In this document: piece after piece, positions 48,481 to 58,869 of the stretch
Layout: every line of letters starts with the position of its first letter
Position numbering within the stretch: position 1 is the first letter of the stretch
Assembly: GCA_948567375.1 (NCBI GenBank)
Contig: OX419756.1
Coordinates: forward strand, 50,048,333-50,112,332
Direction: 5' to 3'
Origin: Lunularia cruciata
Lineage: Eukaryota > Streptophyta > Marchantiopsida > Lunulariales > Lunulariaceae
DNA: 64,000 nucleotides
Program-made: the position numbers and the translations under genes
Notes under the pieces: generated by a model
Databases searched by the model: none
Told to the model about the DNA's origin: nothing
The model's input: the letters and a program-made list of their open reading frames with translations, nothing else

Positions 48481-49232
48481 CTTATGCGCATCCAAGAAGC
48501 TCATGAATTACCAAACATTGGCCACATGGGTGTGGACAAGACCTTGGATAGCCTCCAATGCCAATGGTGGTGGCCCAACATGGCACAAGATGTTCAAGAG
48601 CTTGTTTGATGTTGTGAGAGTTGCCTATGCAACAAGGCTAGCAACCAAAAATTGAGTGGACTCCTTCAACCACCCCCTATTTCTCTACTCATTGGGCTAC
48701 CTAAACACGTGAGCTTAGATCTCATCACATCCTTGCTCAAGTTAAAGCAAGGTCACACAACAATCATGGTGTTTATGGAAAAGCTTAGTAAGCAATCCAT
48801 TTGGCACTGTGTACTCATCTCTAATAGTGATCCTCAATTCACTAGGAAATTTTGGCAATCACTCGTTCAGATGCTTGGCACCAAGCTTGCTTTGTCCACG
48901 GCCTGTCATCCTAAATTGATGGACAAACTAAACATGCAAATTGCACCTTGGAAGATATATTTTTTGTCTTTATCAACACTCACCATACTAATTAGGATGA
49001 ATGTCTAACAATTGCTGAGTTTGCATATAATAATTGCAAATAGGTAAGCACTAGATTCTCTCCTTTCTTCCTTAATTTTGGCTAAGATCTATTTGTCTAG
49101 ATTCACTTCTTGCTCCTCCTCCATCTCATGGCGCTCATACTTCCACCTTCTTGACCACCATATCCCATTCTCTCCAAGATGCCAAAACTCATCTCATTGT
49201 TGCTCAAAATTATCAAAAACAATATGTAGACA
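48481..49232 (+). pseudogene. B3 integrase, N-terminal and core
   Basis: Zinc-binding domain: HELPNIGHMGVDKTLD and a CCESCLCNKA with CxxC retained. Core: VSLDLITSLLKLKQGH, then ISNSDPQFTRKFWQ, where the second catalytic Asp is replaced (S-N-S for S-D-R/H). The same one-base deletion as in B2 (CATCCT followed by TTGATGG) shifts the frame before the Glu. Residues between the Asps are also partly deleted. Interrupted at 49232 by a family C LTR. Confidence 0.8.
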
Positions 49233-49920
49233 TGTAACACCCATTTGTACAGGTGTGTGGTATTGTGATATTTAGCTTAGTATTATAAGTACTTGAGAGG
49301 TATTATTTATATAGAAATAAAGGATGGTTCTATATTAGTCATGATTAGCTAAATTTAGTCATAGTTAAGATATAGGGGACCTTACTTTAGAGGAAGTGGA
49401 AAAGATGAGCATCACTATTTTGGAATCTAGTGTGTTGACTTGGTATTATTCCTAGTGTTTGGCTTTGAGGAAAGAGTTGAGAACTCTAGGGCCCACAAGT
49501 CTTTTTGTTTTGGATTCTTCTATAGTCCAAGGATAGCCCATGTGAAGGAATCTTTGACTTAGTGGTTGGGTCAAGATAAGATCACATGCTAGAGGAATAT
49601 GCCTATGTGAATGGATATTCCTTTCTACTTTTTGACTTGACTTGACTTTTAGTCTAGTAACTTGAGGTACTACGGTGCTTAGTAACTTTGCTACGTAACT
49701 ATTTCACAAGTATATAAACAAGGGGTGAGGAGGTACTAATCATCCTTTCATTTGCAACTATCTCTCTCTCATTGAGTTCTCTAGTGAGCAATGTCTTGAG
49801 TCTTGGAGTGTTAGCCTTGGAGGAGTATGATTGAGTTGGGGTTCCGTGCCTTCTTAGTCCATGGTGCGCTACCATAATAGCCATCAGAGGTTCATCTTGA
49901 GTGAGAGACATGCCGGCTCA
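49233..49920 (+). repeat. Solo LTR, family C (C1)
   Basis: A 688-bp LTR, TGTAACACCC to GCCGGCTCA, inside B3 integrase. Host sequence TAGAC occurs just before (49227-49231) and directly after it (49921-49925), with one extra A at the left junction. It is nearly collinear with the inverted copy at 22472-23165. No internal region. Confidence 0.9.
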
Positions 49921-50423
49921 TAGACCACCATCATTGTGATCTCACCTTTCAAGGTGATAAGGTCATTCTTTCATCTAGTAACCTATCACTCTCACTTGAT
50001 ACCTTAGTATGTAAACTTGCTCCTAATTAGATAAGATCCTTTGATGTCACCCAAATTATTTATCCTATGGCTTATCAATTTTCCTTGCTTTGCCATATAT
50101 GCATCTACCTTGTCTTTCATATTTCCAACTTGAAACCCTTTGTTCCTAATCCATCTTCTTTTTCCTCTTGTGTCCAACCTCCTCATCTTCCTCTTATCCC
50201 TATCAATGATCATGAGGAGTATGAAGTTGATCATATCCTTGCACATCATCATATTCAATGAGGCCGTCGACAATATATAGAGTACAAAGTCCTGTGGAGA
50301 GGGTATCCTTTTCATGATGCCACTTGGGAGCCTCTTTCTCTTCTCCAAAATGCACAAATGGCCATCTAGGAGTTTAAAGCTTCAACGGTGAGGAGGACAT
50401 CACAAACTATTGGTGGTGGAATA
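49921..50423 (+). pseudogene. B3 integrase C-terminus and chromodomain
   Basis: FQGDKVILSSSNLSLSLD-like residues and LPCHICIYLVFHISNLKPF (open at 50067-50261) form the integrase C-terminal domain. Near 50216-50350 the chromodomain reads EEYEVDHILAHHHIQ, YKVLWRGYPFHDATWEP and LLQNAQ. It keeps the aromatic residues better than B1 but has a stop. The polypurine tract at about 50408-50423 follows. Confidence 0.82.
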
Positions 50424-50909
50424 TGTAACAATATGGAGTTTACGACAAGTTAGTCAATGCTAATGAAGTAGCAAATAGGCTAAATTAGTCTAGAATATTC
50501 TAGAAGTATCTAGGAAGCTACTTGGTACCTTCTAAGTATTGAATAATGTGCATGCCAAGTGGTGATTTCTAGGAGGAAGCTTCTTGGGAAGCTTCCTAGC
50601 TAGGTTAGCTTGCATCCCAAGTAAGTAGTTTCTAAAAGCTTCTAAATACCTTAGCTTGTACACCAAGTAAGTTGTTTCTAGAAGGAAGCTTCTTGAGAAG
50701 CTTCTTGGTTAACTTGGCTTGTGCTCCAAGAAAGTGGCTTAATTCTTGATTCTTGAGATTATTTAATTCTTGAAAAGCTTCTCAAGAACCTTGTTTGCTC
50801 CCTATAACCAAAGTTGAAACTCATGCTAGGAATTCAGAGTTTCCCACACCTAAGTATCCCAAGTGATTTTCCATTCTCTTATTTCTTTCCTTAGTCTTGG
50901 TCTTTTACA
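50424..50909 (+). repeat. B3 3' LTR
   Basis: 486 bp, TGTAACAATATGG to CTTTTACA. HSE GAAtaTTCtaGAA at 50493-50505. The next base onward is family D sequence. Confidence 0.88.
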
Positions 50910-51979
50910 AGTGCACTAGCCAATAGATCCACCTTCACTTGTTGTCCAAGTGATTGGTTGACTAATACTTATATACATGTAGCTTTGGCTAGGAGAGGTA
51001 ATTTGATCCCATCCTTGGTTGTAACAATATAAAGTTTAGCGATGTAGTTAGTAAGGCTAAAAAAGTAGAGAATAAGCCAAACTAGCCTAGAATATTCTAG
51101 AAGTATCTAGGAAGCTTCTTAGGAAGCTTCCATACTAGTTAACTTGCACCACAAGTATCTAGCTTCTAGAAGGAAGCTTCTAGAAGCTTCTAACTAGCTT
51201 AGCTTGCATGCCAAGTAGGCGGCTTCTAGAAGGAAGCTTCTTGAGAAGCTTCCTAGTTAACTTGGCTTGCACTCTAAGAAAGCGGCTTGAGGAAGCTCTT
51301 TGAGAAGCTTCTCAAGGGCTTTGTATGCTACCTATAAATACCAAAGCCAAAGCTCATGCTAGGCATTCAGAGTTTTCCCTCATTCAAGTGTCCCAATGTG
51401 AGTTTCCATTCTCCTATTTCTCTCCTTGGTCTTGGTCTTTTACATTGGTGATCTTGGTAACTTAAGAGTAGATAGACACTCTTATTATATCAACACCCAA
51501 ATGTTGGTAAAGTCAATGCAATGTTGATTTATGAGATAGATAATTTTATTTAGAATTCTTGTGATTGGAACTCCTTCATTCTTTGCTTCTTGTTTGTGCA
51601 CCATGTTTGTGTGAGGTGCTTTGACTTTAAAGTGTTGGTGCTTTGGTGTGCTCTTGATAGTGAAGAAAAATCAAACTACCTATGTTTCTCTCTAGTGGGA
51701 TATGAAGTAATGACCTGTTGACTATGAGAGTGTGGATTGTGATCATAGGTTATAGGTTACATTTTTCTAGAGTATAGTTGTTGTACTTAGATTCTACTAC
51801 ATTAGTGAGTGCTCTTCAACTTGTGGTAATAGTTGCTATTGGTACTTGGTGGTGATCCTTAGTGAGGTACTTATGATGGTTATAATTGCAATTTGAGTAT
51901 TATTGTCTTGATAGAGTTCTTTGGGGATTCTAGAGGAGATTTTGTTATAGTACATATTGCGTATATATAAAGTGATGCT
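50910..51979 (+). repeat. D2 LTR/leader region
   Basis: Collinear with 38717-39343 of D1, with shared words such as TTTGTGTGAG and GTGTGCTCTTGATAGTGA. A PBS-like TGGTATCAACCT follows at 51980-51991 (TGGTATCAACTT in D1). By analogy this would be LTR, but no second LTR was found to prove it. A solo B LTR interrupts it. Confidence 0.5.
51020..51444 (+). repeat. Solo LTR, family B, in D2
   Basis: 425 bp, TGTAACAATATAAAG to CTTTTACA. Perfect 5-bp target duplication TTGGT at 51015-51019 and 51445-51449. HSEs: GAAtaTTCtaGAA at 51090-51102 and the four-unit GAAgcTTCtaGAAgcTTC at 51173-51190. TATAAATA at 51333-51340. The uninterrupted site is seen in D1 at about 38815. Confidence 0.95.
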
Positions 51980-52099
51980 TGGTATCAACCTATATCTAAG
52001 GTTCCAATGAAGGAGGAGATTGAATTTGATTTGGAGTTTGATATATGAGCTTATTCAATTGAGAGTGCACTTGGTGTGTCCACATAGCTGTTGTGGGAC

Positions 52100-53060
52100 A
52101 TGGATAAGAATTATTGGGCCTCTAAAAGCTTCTTTGGTATAATAGGTGTCATTGAGTTGGATGACTTCATCTAGTAGTTTGATAATTGGTGTGATCTAAA
52201 GCAGATATGGAACCTAATTTTTTTTTCACACCCTTCATAGCATGGAATGGGTTGTTGAAGCACTTAGAGGATCCACCAATGGATGACTATCATGAGTTTT
52301 GAAGAGTTTATTTGGAGGAAGTCAAGCTATTGAGACAATATTGGTCTCCAAACTACATCTTTATCACTTCAAGCTTGATTGCTAGGGGTAGATTTGCAGT
52401 ACCCACAAGTTCTAGCTCTAGTAACATTGGTGTATCTAATGGAGGTGTACTAGTTGGAGATGGTGCTACTATGAGTAGAGGTACCACTACAAGAGGTGGT
52501 GTAGTATCTGAAGGTAGAACTACCAAGGAGTGTTGATTGACAAGTTGAGGAGCTTGTAGGAGTTTCAAAGGAAGGCTAGAGAGAGCTTATGTGAGGTATA
52601 CATTCACATGAGACAATTGATTAATTTCATTCAAGGATTTATTGAGGCCCAAGCAGTCCAATTTTGGTATGGGATCTTAGATAGGGAGTTGCAATGTAGA
52701 GTATGTGATGTTACATTGTTACATGCTACCTCACCTACTTTGGCCGTGATCTTTATTTTTCTTGAGTGTATTGAGCTCAACATGGTGGATGAGAGAGTAG
52801 TGACATCTAGATTTAGTATGGAGATCTCATCCACAACTATTACTTCTTCTAGAGTGCAACAAAGTGCACCAAATTGTGTTGGTTCTTGAGGGTAGAGTGG
52901 ACAACGTAGATTTTATGGAGTGAGTGGAGAGCCTAGTGCATCTAAACCCTTACCTTCAGTTTTAGGTCAATAACAACTAGTGAGTGGTGGTGTTGCTTGT
53001 TAGACTTATGGTGGACTTCACCACAAGAGAGAGTGCACTCAAAGAAATGGACATGATACC
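52100..53060 (+). pseudogene. D2 gag
   Basis: ATG at 52100 (MDKNYWASKS), equivalent to D1 39462. The conserved core is open at 52608-52889: MRQLINFIQGFIEAQAVQFW, then YGILDRELQC, LLHATSPTLAVIF, ELNMVDERVV. At 52998-53036 a decayed zinc-knuckle-like run C-x-T-Y-G-G-L-H-H-K-R-E-C follows. It would form the particle shell of the element. Stops are present. Confidence 0.75.
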
Positions 53061-53799
53061 ATTGGTACATCATAAGTAGCACAAAGACAATATGAGCATT
53101 ACCACAAATTTATTTACACTAGTGATCAATGCTTTGACCTTCACTTGAGGTTATAGAGTAGTAGGGCTATTATGGTAGGTAGTAGAGGACCTTTAGGTCA
53201 TGGAAGATGAGATAGTAGAGGTGTTAGTAGAGGACCTATATCTAGTAGGAGTATAGTACCTACCCTTGCTTTTGATATAGCCATAGCTAGTCAAATTGGA
53301 GCAAAGATTGGATAGCATAGCCATAGCTTAGAGGAGATCAGATTTGAGTGTTGAGGCTTCCACCTCTTATGTTGGTGATAGAAATATCGTGGACTTTATG
53401 TGCGGAGCACCACAAGTAGATGCATCTACCATTTAGTGACTAAGAGGGTAGTATATGCTCCAAAGCATAGAGGAGTATCAATGGAGTTGGACCTACAAAG
53501 AGGAGAGGTTGGTAGACAAGTTAGACTTCCCTAGTCATTCACACTCTTTGAGGCACTATAGATGACATCCATGGCTCCTAAACATCCTAGTGCATGTGTG
53601 GTAGGTAGTGATGGAGTGCACAGTGGACTAGATGCTAGCTAGCCTCCTACTACTACACCAATTGAGTCTAGCATGATGTTGGGAGTAGCTAATTGATTAT
53701 GTGCTTCCTTTTTGTTCTAAACCAATGACATGTTTACATTGAGAGCTGACCCGACTCCAACATTCTGGTTGACTGCCACATTATTTGAGAGTAAGGTTG
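53061..53799 (+). pseudogene. D2 gag-downstream region, unassigned
   Basis: Plus-strand readings carry an Arg/Gly/Ser-rich stretch near 53190-53260 and then VTKRVVYAPKHRGVSMELDL near 53440. It lies where a protease would be expected, but I cannot identify a retropepsin active site. Heavily broken. Confidence 0.4.
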
Positions 53800-54170
53800 A
53801 TGTGACAGATTGGGGAGGTCGACTGTGACACTGTGACACCTACATGAAGGGTCATTTTAGATCGATGACGGTTGTGGGAAAGAATAAACTCTTGGGGAGG
53901 AGTTGGGATTGCTTGTGTTCTGACAATAGCGTGTAAAGGGCTTTTGAAATCCCATAGCCACTAAGTGAACCTGTCTGTAAATTGGCTGTAATGACCTTTC
54001 GTCCTGTCGGAAGATAGATTTCTTCTGAAATAACTTCGACAATAGATTGCACCCGGCATAACTTGGACGACAGGTTGGATGAAGAGTTTATCATCCTCAA
54101 CTGTTGTGCATCTCCTGCAGGTGGATTGCTTTGGTGCACAGCACAACACAGAGGTGGTTGATAATTAGAG
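53800..54170. other. CG-richer segment within D2
   Basis: This segment has many CG dinucleotides (GTCGACTGTG, GATCGATGACGG, CCCGGCATAA), unlike the flanking D2 sequence. It carries a 112-codon minus-strand ORF (53852-54190) with TGRKVITANLQTGSLSGYG. Either it is a younger insertion or a D2 part that escaped decay. No terminal repeats are evident. Confidence 0.4.
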
Positions 54171-54415
54171 CTGACTTGGTTGAGAGGCATGGGATCCGCT
54201 CAATGACCACTGGTTTATGGCAAGCAATTGCAGCTAGGTTGGAGGACTTACCTAGTAGACCTTCCTTTGAGGGAGCTCAATTCACACCTGGAGTTGTCCT
54301 ATTGGGATTTTCCATTTGGTGGGATCTTCATGGATGGTCTATGCACCCAAAGGGTCTTATTAGACTCAAGTGCATAATCCTTTATGTTGGGGAAGGATAT
54401 AGATGTTGGTCTTGA
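54104..54415 (+). pseudogene. D2 open stretch before the methyltransferase
   Basis: A 103-codon uninterrupted plus-strand frame, one of the longest in D2: ADLVERHGIRSMTTGLWQAI, then AARLEDLPSRPSFEGAQFTP, then GVVLLGFSIWWDLHG. The composition is protein-like and it lies between gag and the methyltransferase. The product is not recognised; it may be an extra domain or part of the polyprotein linker. Confidence 0.4.
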
Positions 54416-54539
54416 GCTATGAAAGATCAATGTGGAGATGTTTCCATTTCAAATCCAAACATCTTTAATAGGGTTGTTTTACATCATATGTGAAGAGCTC
54501 ATTGTCCAAATTCAACCAATCATCAGATTGATATCTTTG

Positions 54540-55764
54540 TGGTGAGAGCTCAAGCCATTGCAACAATAGCAAAGTCATATGATGTGCTAGTTGGTGGAGC
54601 AATGTTATATCGCATGGATTTTAGTATTGAATATTAGGAAGAGATAGCCTCTTATAGACCAGGTTGGCAGTCAAGTGAGAGATAAGTATGGTTCCTACTA
54701 GTATAATTTAGTAGTAGCAGTCTTGGCTCACTATAGTCAAGAACCATGTCATCAATTTCATCTTTCAATGGTTCTATTACTTGGCCTTATGACTTATTGG
54801 AGGGAAACACCCATGCAGAGGATACTCTAGTACCAAAGGAGATCACTTGGATTTAGAATACAAGTGAGACCATTCCATCTACCTTAGATGCTCCATTGTG
54901 GAGTTTTGAGGAAGCATTGTAATATCATGTGGATCAATTGGTGCAATAAGCTTGGATTGGAGCCTTTGTACCACCATGAGACCAGTGTGAGAATGAGCCT
55001 CTAGAGTCTATTACCTTATCATCTTTGGATACCATACTCATTGCTTGGTAGCATTTAGTAGAGGAAGTATGTCTATTGGAGTTTTTTGGTGGGATTAGCA
55101 TTGGACTAGTTATGGTACTACAAGCAAGTATAAAGCACATAGTTACTTGTATGTGGAGAGAGATTAGATTGCCAGGTAATTCTCTCTACATCATGTGGCA
55201 CACTTCACCTTTTGGTGTCCTAAGTTATTATTGATGCTAGCAATTAGGGGTTACCAAAAGACCCTACCAATAGACATTTTCTTGTTGGGAGCACAAGATT
55301 TGGAAACACATGCTCTCATTTATTTTGTGATTTCTTGATAGCCATGTCAATGACACACATGTGTTGGCTGAGGTCAAGGTCTTTAGGATCCTTATTCTAG
55401 TGTATTTTGGGTGATGTTATGTATACTACACCATCTCCAAGTTCATAAGTCCATTTCTCTATCCTACATTTTAGAGAACGTCCCTTTGAAAGGTGATTCT
55501 TGTAGATAAGTGATGGTGAGTACACATCAAGTCCATTCTTGGATGGAATTTAATGTGTAGTTAGATGAAGCCAAAGTGGGATCACAAGCTCATTGTCTTT
55601 ATCTTTAAGAGTTGAACCTCTTACTTATAGAGGTTCTATGGGCTTATGATGGGATTCAACGCTAGATCACCTTATTGTTGATGACATTTTGGATATTGAG
55701 CACCAACCTCAAATGGTGATAGTGGGTGATAGGTTGCTTATGGTAGTGGTGAACCTTGTTGGAT
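54540..55764 (+). pseudogene. Retroelement cytosine-5 DNA methyltransferase, N-terminal/catalytic part
   Basis: Opens with DVLVGGAMLYRMDF (54573 on). Motif I, the AdoMet loop, reads LLEFFGGISIG at 55073-55105. After a frame change, motif II reads YLYVERD at 55144-55164. Motif IV has the catalytic Cys as PCQ at 55342-55350 (frame VIS**PCQ*HT). Motif VI is ENV at 55474-55482 (YILENVP). Motif VIII is represented by GSQAH at 55579-55593. Spacings I-IV-VI-VIII of about 89, 43 and 36 codons suit C5 methyltransferases. Stops and one frameshift make it inactive. It transfers methyl groups to cytosine in DNA in the known family. Confidence 0.85.
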
Positions 55765-58192
55765 TGTGAGCCAACCTATCTTTCACTCAAGATGAACCTT
55801 TGATGGCTATTAGGTAGTGTGGTGTGGTTTACATAGCCTATGAAAAAGTAAATTGGCATGGTTATCTCCACATTAGTGGAGTAGGTTGTATGATAGATCC
55901 CATAATTGAGTTTTTGCCATATGAGCAATCTATGTAGATGTATGCAATTGGTCATGTGGGTTACAATCTTATCCTTTTCAAGGGCTCCAATGTATATTGG
56001 TGGTGGAGAGTTGAGAGAGGGAGGGTGTGTTTTAGTTGGAGGAGTCTTGAGCAAGAAGAAGATGTGAGAGTGATAGTTGTAGTAGAGCGTGAAGATTGGG
56101 GCATCAAGTTGATTAGGAGATGTCCCATACTCTCAATTTTCCACTCCCAAATCCTTTTCTTATTAGGCTTTAGATTCTACACCATGATGGATTACAAGAC
56201 TAGATGGTGACAAATTTTGGGGCAGCATTCATGGAATTGGTGATGTGAAACCCGGATCTTGTCATCCTTTTAGTGCTTACTTATGAGCAAATATGGGATT
56301 TCACAATTTATATGCTCTTATAGATGGAAAAAAACTCAAATTTGCTCAGAGCTTCAAGGTGTATTTGTGGGGTCCATTTGTCAAAAAGTGAAGAGACTAA
56401 TTGATAAATTTGTAAGAGATTGGGTCCCAAGAGGAGAACTCAAGAGTTTTTGGACCATCAATGGAGTTCAATGAAGGAATATGAGAAATGAAGAGTTTGG
56501 TTGGAGAGAAGAACTGATGATTACAATTTGGAGATAGTGAGCACAAAAGTTTGAGCAGATTTTGTGGGGGATATGATCAATTGAATCAAGGGGGGTAGGA
56601 TTCATGCCTATGAGCACAAAAGGGGCAATTTGGATAGCTTCATGAGACATTTTCATAATCTGTTAGTAAGGTTGGAGAAAAGACAAAGTGTTCATATTGC
56701 TAAGCACAAGAAATTTTAGTTTTAGATCAATCTCAAATCAGATCTGGTTGATTGAAGTTGCTGATTTTGGGATGTAAGGTGTTGGAGAAGAGCTGATGAT
56801 CAGGTTTGGAGTTTTGGTCACTCCCCAAGTTATAACTCTAGTCACCTTATGAAAATTTATAGTTTTATTGATGGTTAGATTTTTCACTTTTGTGTGAAGG
56901 TTTCATGTGAATTTCTCAAAAGGAGAATTCACGGTCTTGGATCAAGTATACTGGGATCTGTAGAGCTTACAATTTAGCCCAGCTTACAAATTGATCTATA
57001 TCTAGAGATTGGGGTTGGATTAGACTATCAAACTCTATAGAGGGTTAGAAAAGAGCACAATAAGCTACTATAGTAAATTTGGTTGGCTTTGGATTCATGG
57101 AGAGTGAGAGTTGATGCAATAAGTTCTACTGAAAATATTGTAGTAAGCTTGGTTGAGCAATTCTACCTTCAATCAAGATTGAATTGCAATTCTCCTATTT
57201 TTGTGACTATGATTGAGGATTCTAGATTTCTGGAGTGTTTTTGAGGATCAAGTGCACATCTAATTCAGAAATCTAGGGAAATTTTGTTAAAACCAGGAGC
57301 AAACCCTAAATTAAGGATTCCAATATTAGGTTAGAAATTACAAAAAACTTGCCAAGTTTGAGAGTTTGTCACAGAGTTGTAGTGATCAAATTTTAGAGTA
57401 TTTTATATCATTGGAAATTTTATCTTATAGACTTTTCATTGAATTCTAGAACACTTGAATCCAAGTCACAAAATAAAATTTATGTCCATATGAGTTGCAT
57501 AGAGTTTTCCCCATCAAAATACATTGAAGTTCCACACTTGGATTAGAAATTGATTGAAATTGGAAGAACAGATTATTGGAGGCTTGGAGTATAGGTTAAA
57601 ATTAGCTTAACGATAGAATAAGAAGGCTCTTAAGCTTTTTTTTTGAAAAAAAACACAAAGAGTTGTTATCAAATTCTTTTGATCTATCCTCATTGTCCTT
57701 GCATGCCTGTTTATATGCCATGTTTGCTTGGATTGGTGTGCAAGCGTTGCACTTAGGTTCCTTCCTTCTAGGCTAAAAGTCAAATAAAGTTAAAAGTCTA
57801 AAGGAATATCTCTACTCATGGGAATATTTCCCTAAGCATGTGGTCTTATCTTGACCCAACCACTAAGTCAAGGATTCCTTTACATGGGCTGTCCTTGATT
57901 ATAGAAGAATCCAAAGCAAAAAGGCTTGTGGATCCAAGAGTTCTCAACTCTTTCCTCAAATCCAAACACTTATGGATAATATCAAGTCAACATACTAGAA
58001 TCAAAAATAGTGGTGCTCATCTTTTCCACTTCCTCTAAAATAAATTCTCCTCTATCTTAGCTTTGACTAAATTTAGCTAATCATGAATAATTTACAAGCA
58101 TCCTTTATCTCTATACAAATAACATTTCTCAAGTACTTGTAATATCAAACTAAATATCACAATAGCACATACATGTCCAAATGGGTGTTATA
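55765..58192 (-). mobile_element. Family C LTR (C3) with internal replacement
   Basis: The two ends are family C LTR in minus orientation: 55765-55820 (TGTGAGCCAACC) and 57766-58192 (ending GGGTGTTATA). GGAT occurs on both sides (55761-55764 and 58193-58196), consistent with a target duplication. About 200 bp of LTR is missing and replaced by about 1.95 kb of unrelated sequence. The insertion cuts the D2 methyltransferase, whose reading continues at 58193. Confidence 0.8.
55821..57765. other. Unassigned insert within C3
   Basis: Non-LTR sequence between the two C3 parts. ORFs at 55938-56210 and 56283-56474 (plus) give no recognised product, for example VRDWVPRGELKSFW. No terminal repeats or target duplication were found, so it could be an insertion with deletion or a recombination product. 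Confidence 0.4.
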
Positions 58193-58520
58193 GGATAGCC
58201 TAGAACCATTTTACCAACACTTATGAGTTTCTCATGCTCCCATGATTTTCAAGAGGGAGGCCTTGGACTTGATTGGGATGCACATTTATAGCAATTGGTG
58301 GAGCCCAACACCAATGAGAAGGAGCAAGCGATGGGTTTTTGTACCAATATTATTGCTATTATAGTAGTATCAAAGATATCTAAGCATCAAGTGTTAGGTC
58401 AGGCTATGGATGTAAATAACTTGACCTTGATTGTGAGCCTTGGCTTGGCAAAGCAATGTAGGATGCGCTTGAGAGGTATCACCAGTTGGACACTTGTGAG
58501 CTCTATGCCTATCAAGACAT
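58193..58520 (+). pseudogene. Retroelement C5 DNA methyltransferase, C-terminal part
   Basis: The reading resumes directly after C3: PRTILPTLMSFSCSH, then LVEPNTNEKEQAMGF (58298-58339), then HQVLGQAMDVNNLT (58385-58423). The E(x)AMGF run corresponds to the motif IX-side rE-arlqGFP signature and LGQAMD to motif X (GN/GQ-A/S-V/M) of C5 methyltransferases, where the C-terminus returns to the AdoMet site. It is open at 58295-58525. This part is separated from 54540-55764 only by the C3 insertion. Confidence 0.85.
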
Positions 58521-58869
58521 TTTAGGCACATGTTGGGAGTGATGGACCAAGTGAGTAGGGTATTCTTGGGACATAGCCAATGGCTACTAATGACAGTGGT
58601 CTACTTGGGGTCCATCTAGTCAAGTGTGGTCTACTTGGGTTACACCCTTGGTCTACTTGGGATGCAACTAGAGGACATATGGAGCTTCTAGCCAAAGTAA
58701 AGGGAGTTTTCCACATTGAGGTTAGGAGCCCTGATAGTTAGGAGCATGACATTACTACTCCCAAGGGCCCAATGTGACACCCAGCTAGTGCATCTTCCAT
58801 CCTTAGGTCAATTACAAAGGATACTTGGGAGCCAAACATTGGACCCAAACTTACAAGATGGGAAAGATG
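58521..58869 (+). pseudogene. D2 methyltransferase-RT linker
   Basis: Broken coding region with no assigned domain. It contains three copies of TGGTCTACTTGGG (58597-58609, 58626-58638, 58649-58661). Any protease is not recognisable. Confidence 0.5.

Larger units (their letters stand above)
45591..50909 (+). mobile_element. Internally deleted chromovirus B3
   Basis: Family B copy with both LTRs (45591-46106 and 50424-50909), PBS, start of gag, RT, RNase H, integrase and chromodomain. A deletion at about 46891 joins gag directly to RT, removing the nucleocapsid and protease. A family C solo LTR is nested at 49233-49920. The flanks do not form a target duplication: left is repeat E, right is family D. 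Confidence 0.9.

Noticed and set aside
51121-51315. Palindromic AAGCTT-rich hairpins as terminators or small RNA precursors
   Set aside because: They recur in all B LTRs upstream of the TATA box and are better explained as alternating GAA/TTC heat-shock-type units.
55342-55350. PCQ as a chance tripeptide
   Set aside because: It is in the correct order and spacing with motif I, motif II, ENV and the C-terminal motifs, so chance is unlikely.
54540-58520. Methyltransferase as a host gene (MET1, CMT, DRM or DNMT2)
   Set aside because: It is in the same strand between gag and RT of D2, with no intron pattern, and I do not recognise BAH, UBA or other host-type accessory domains.
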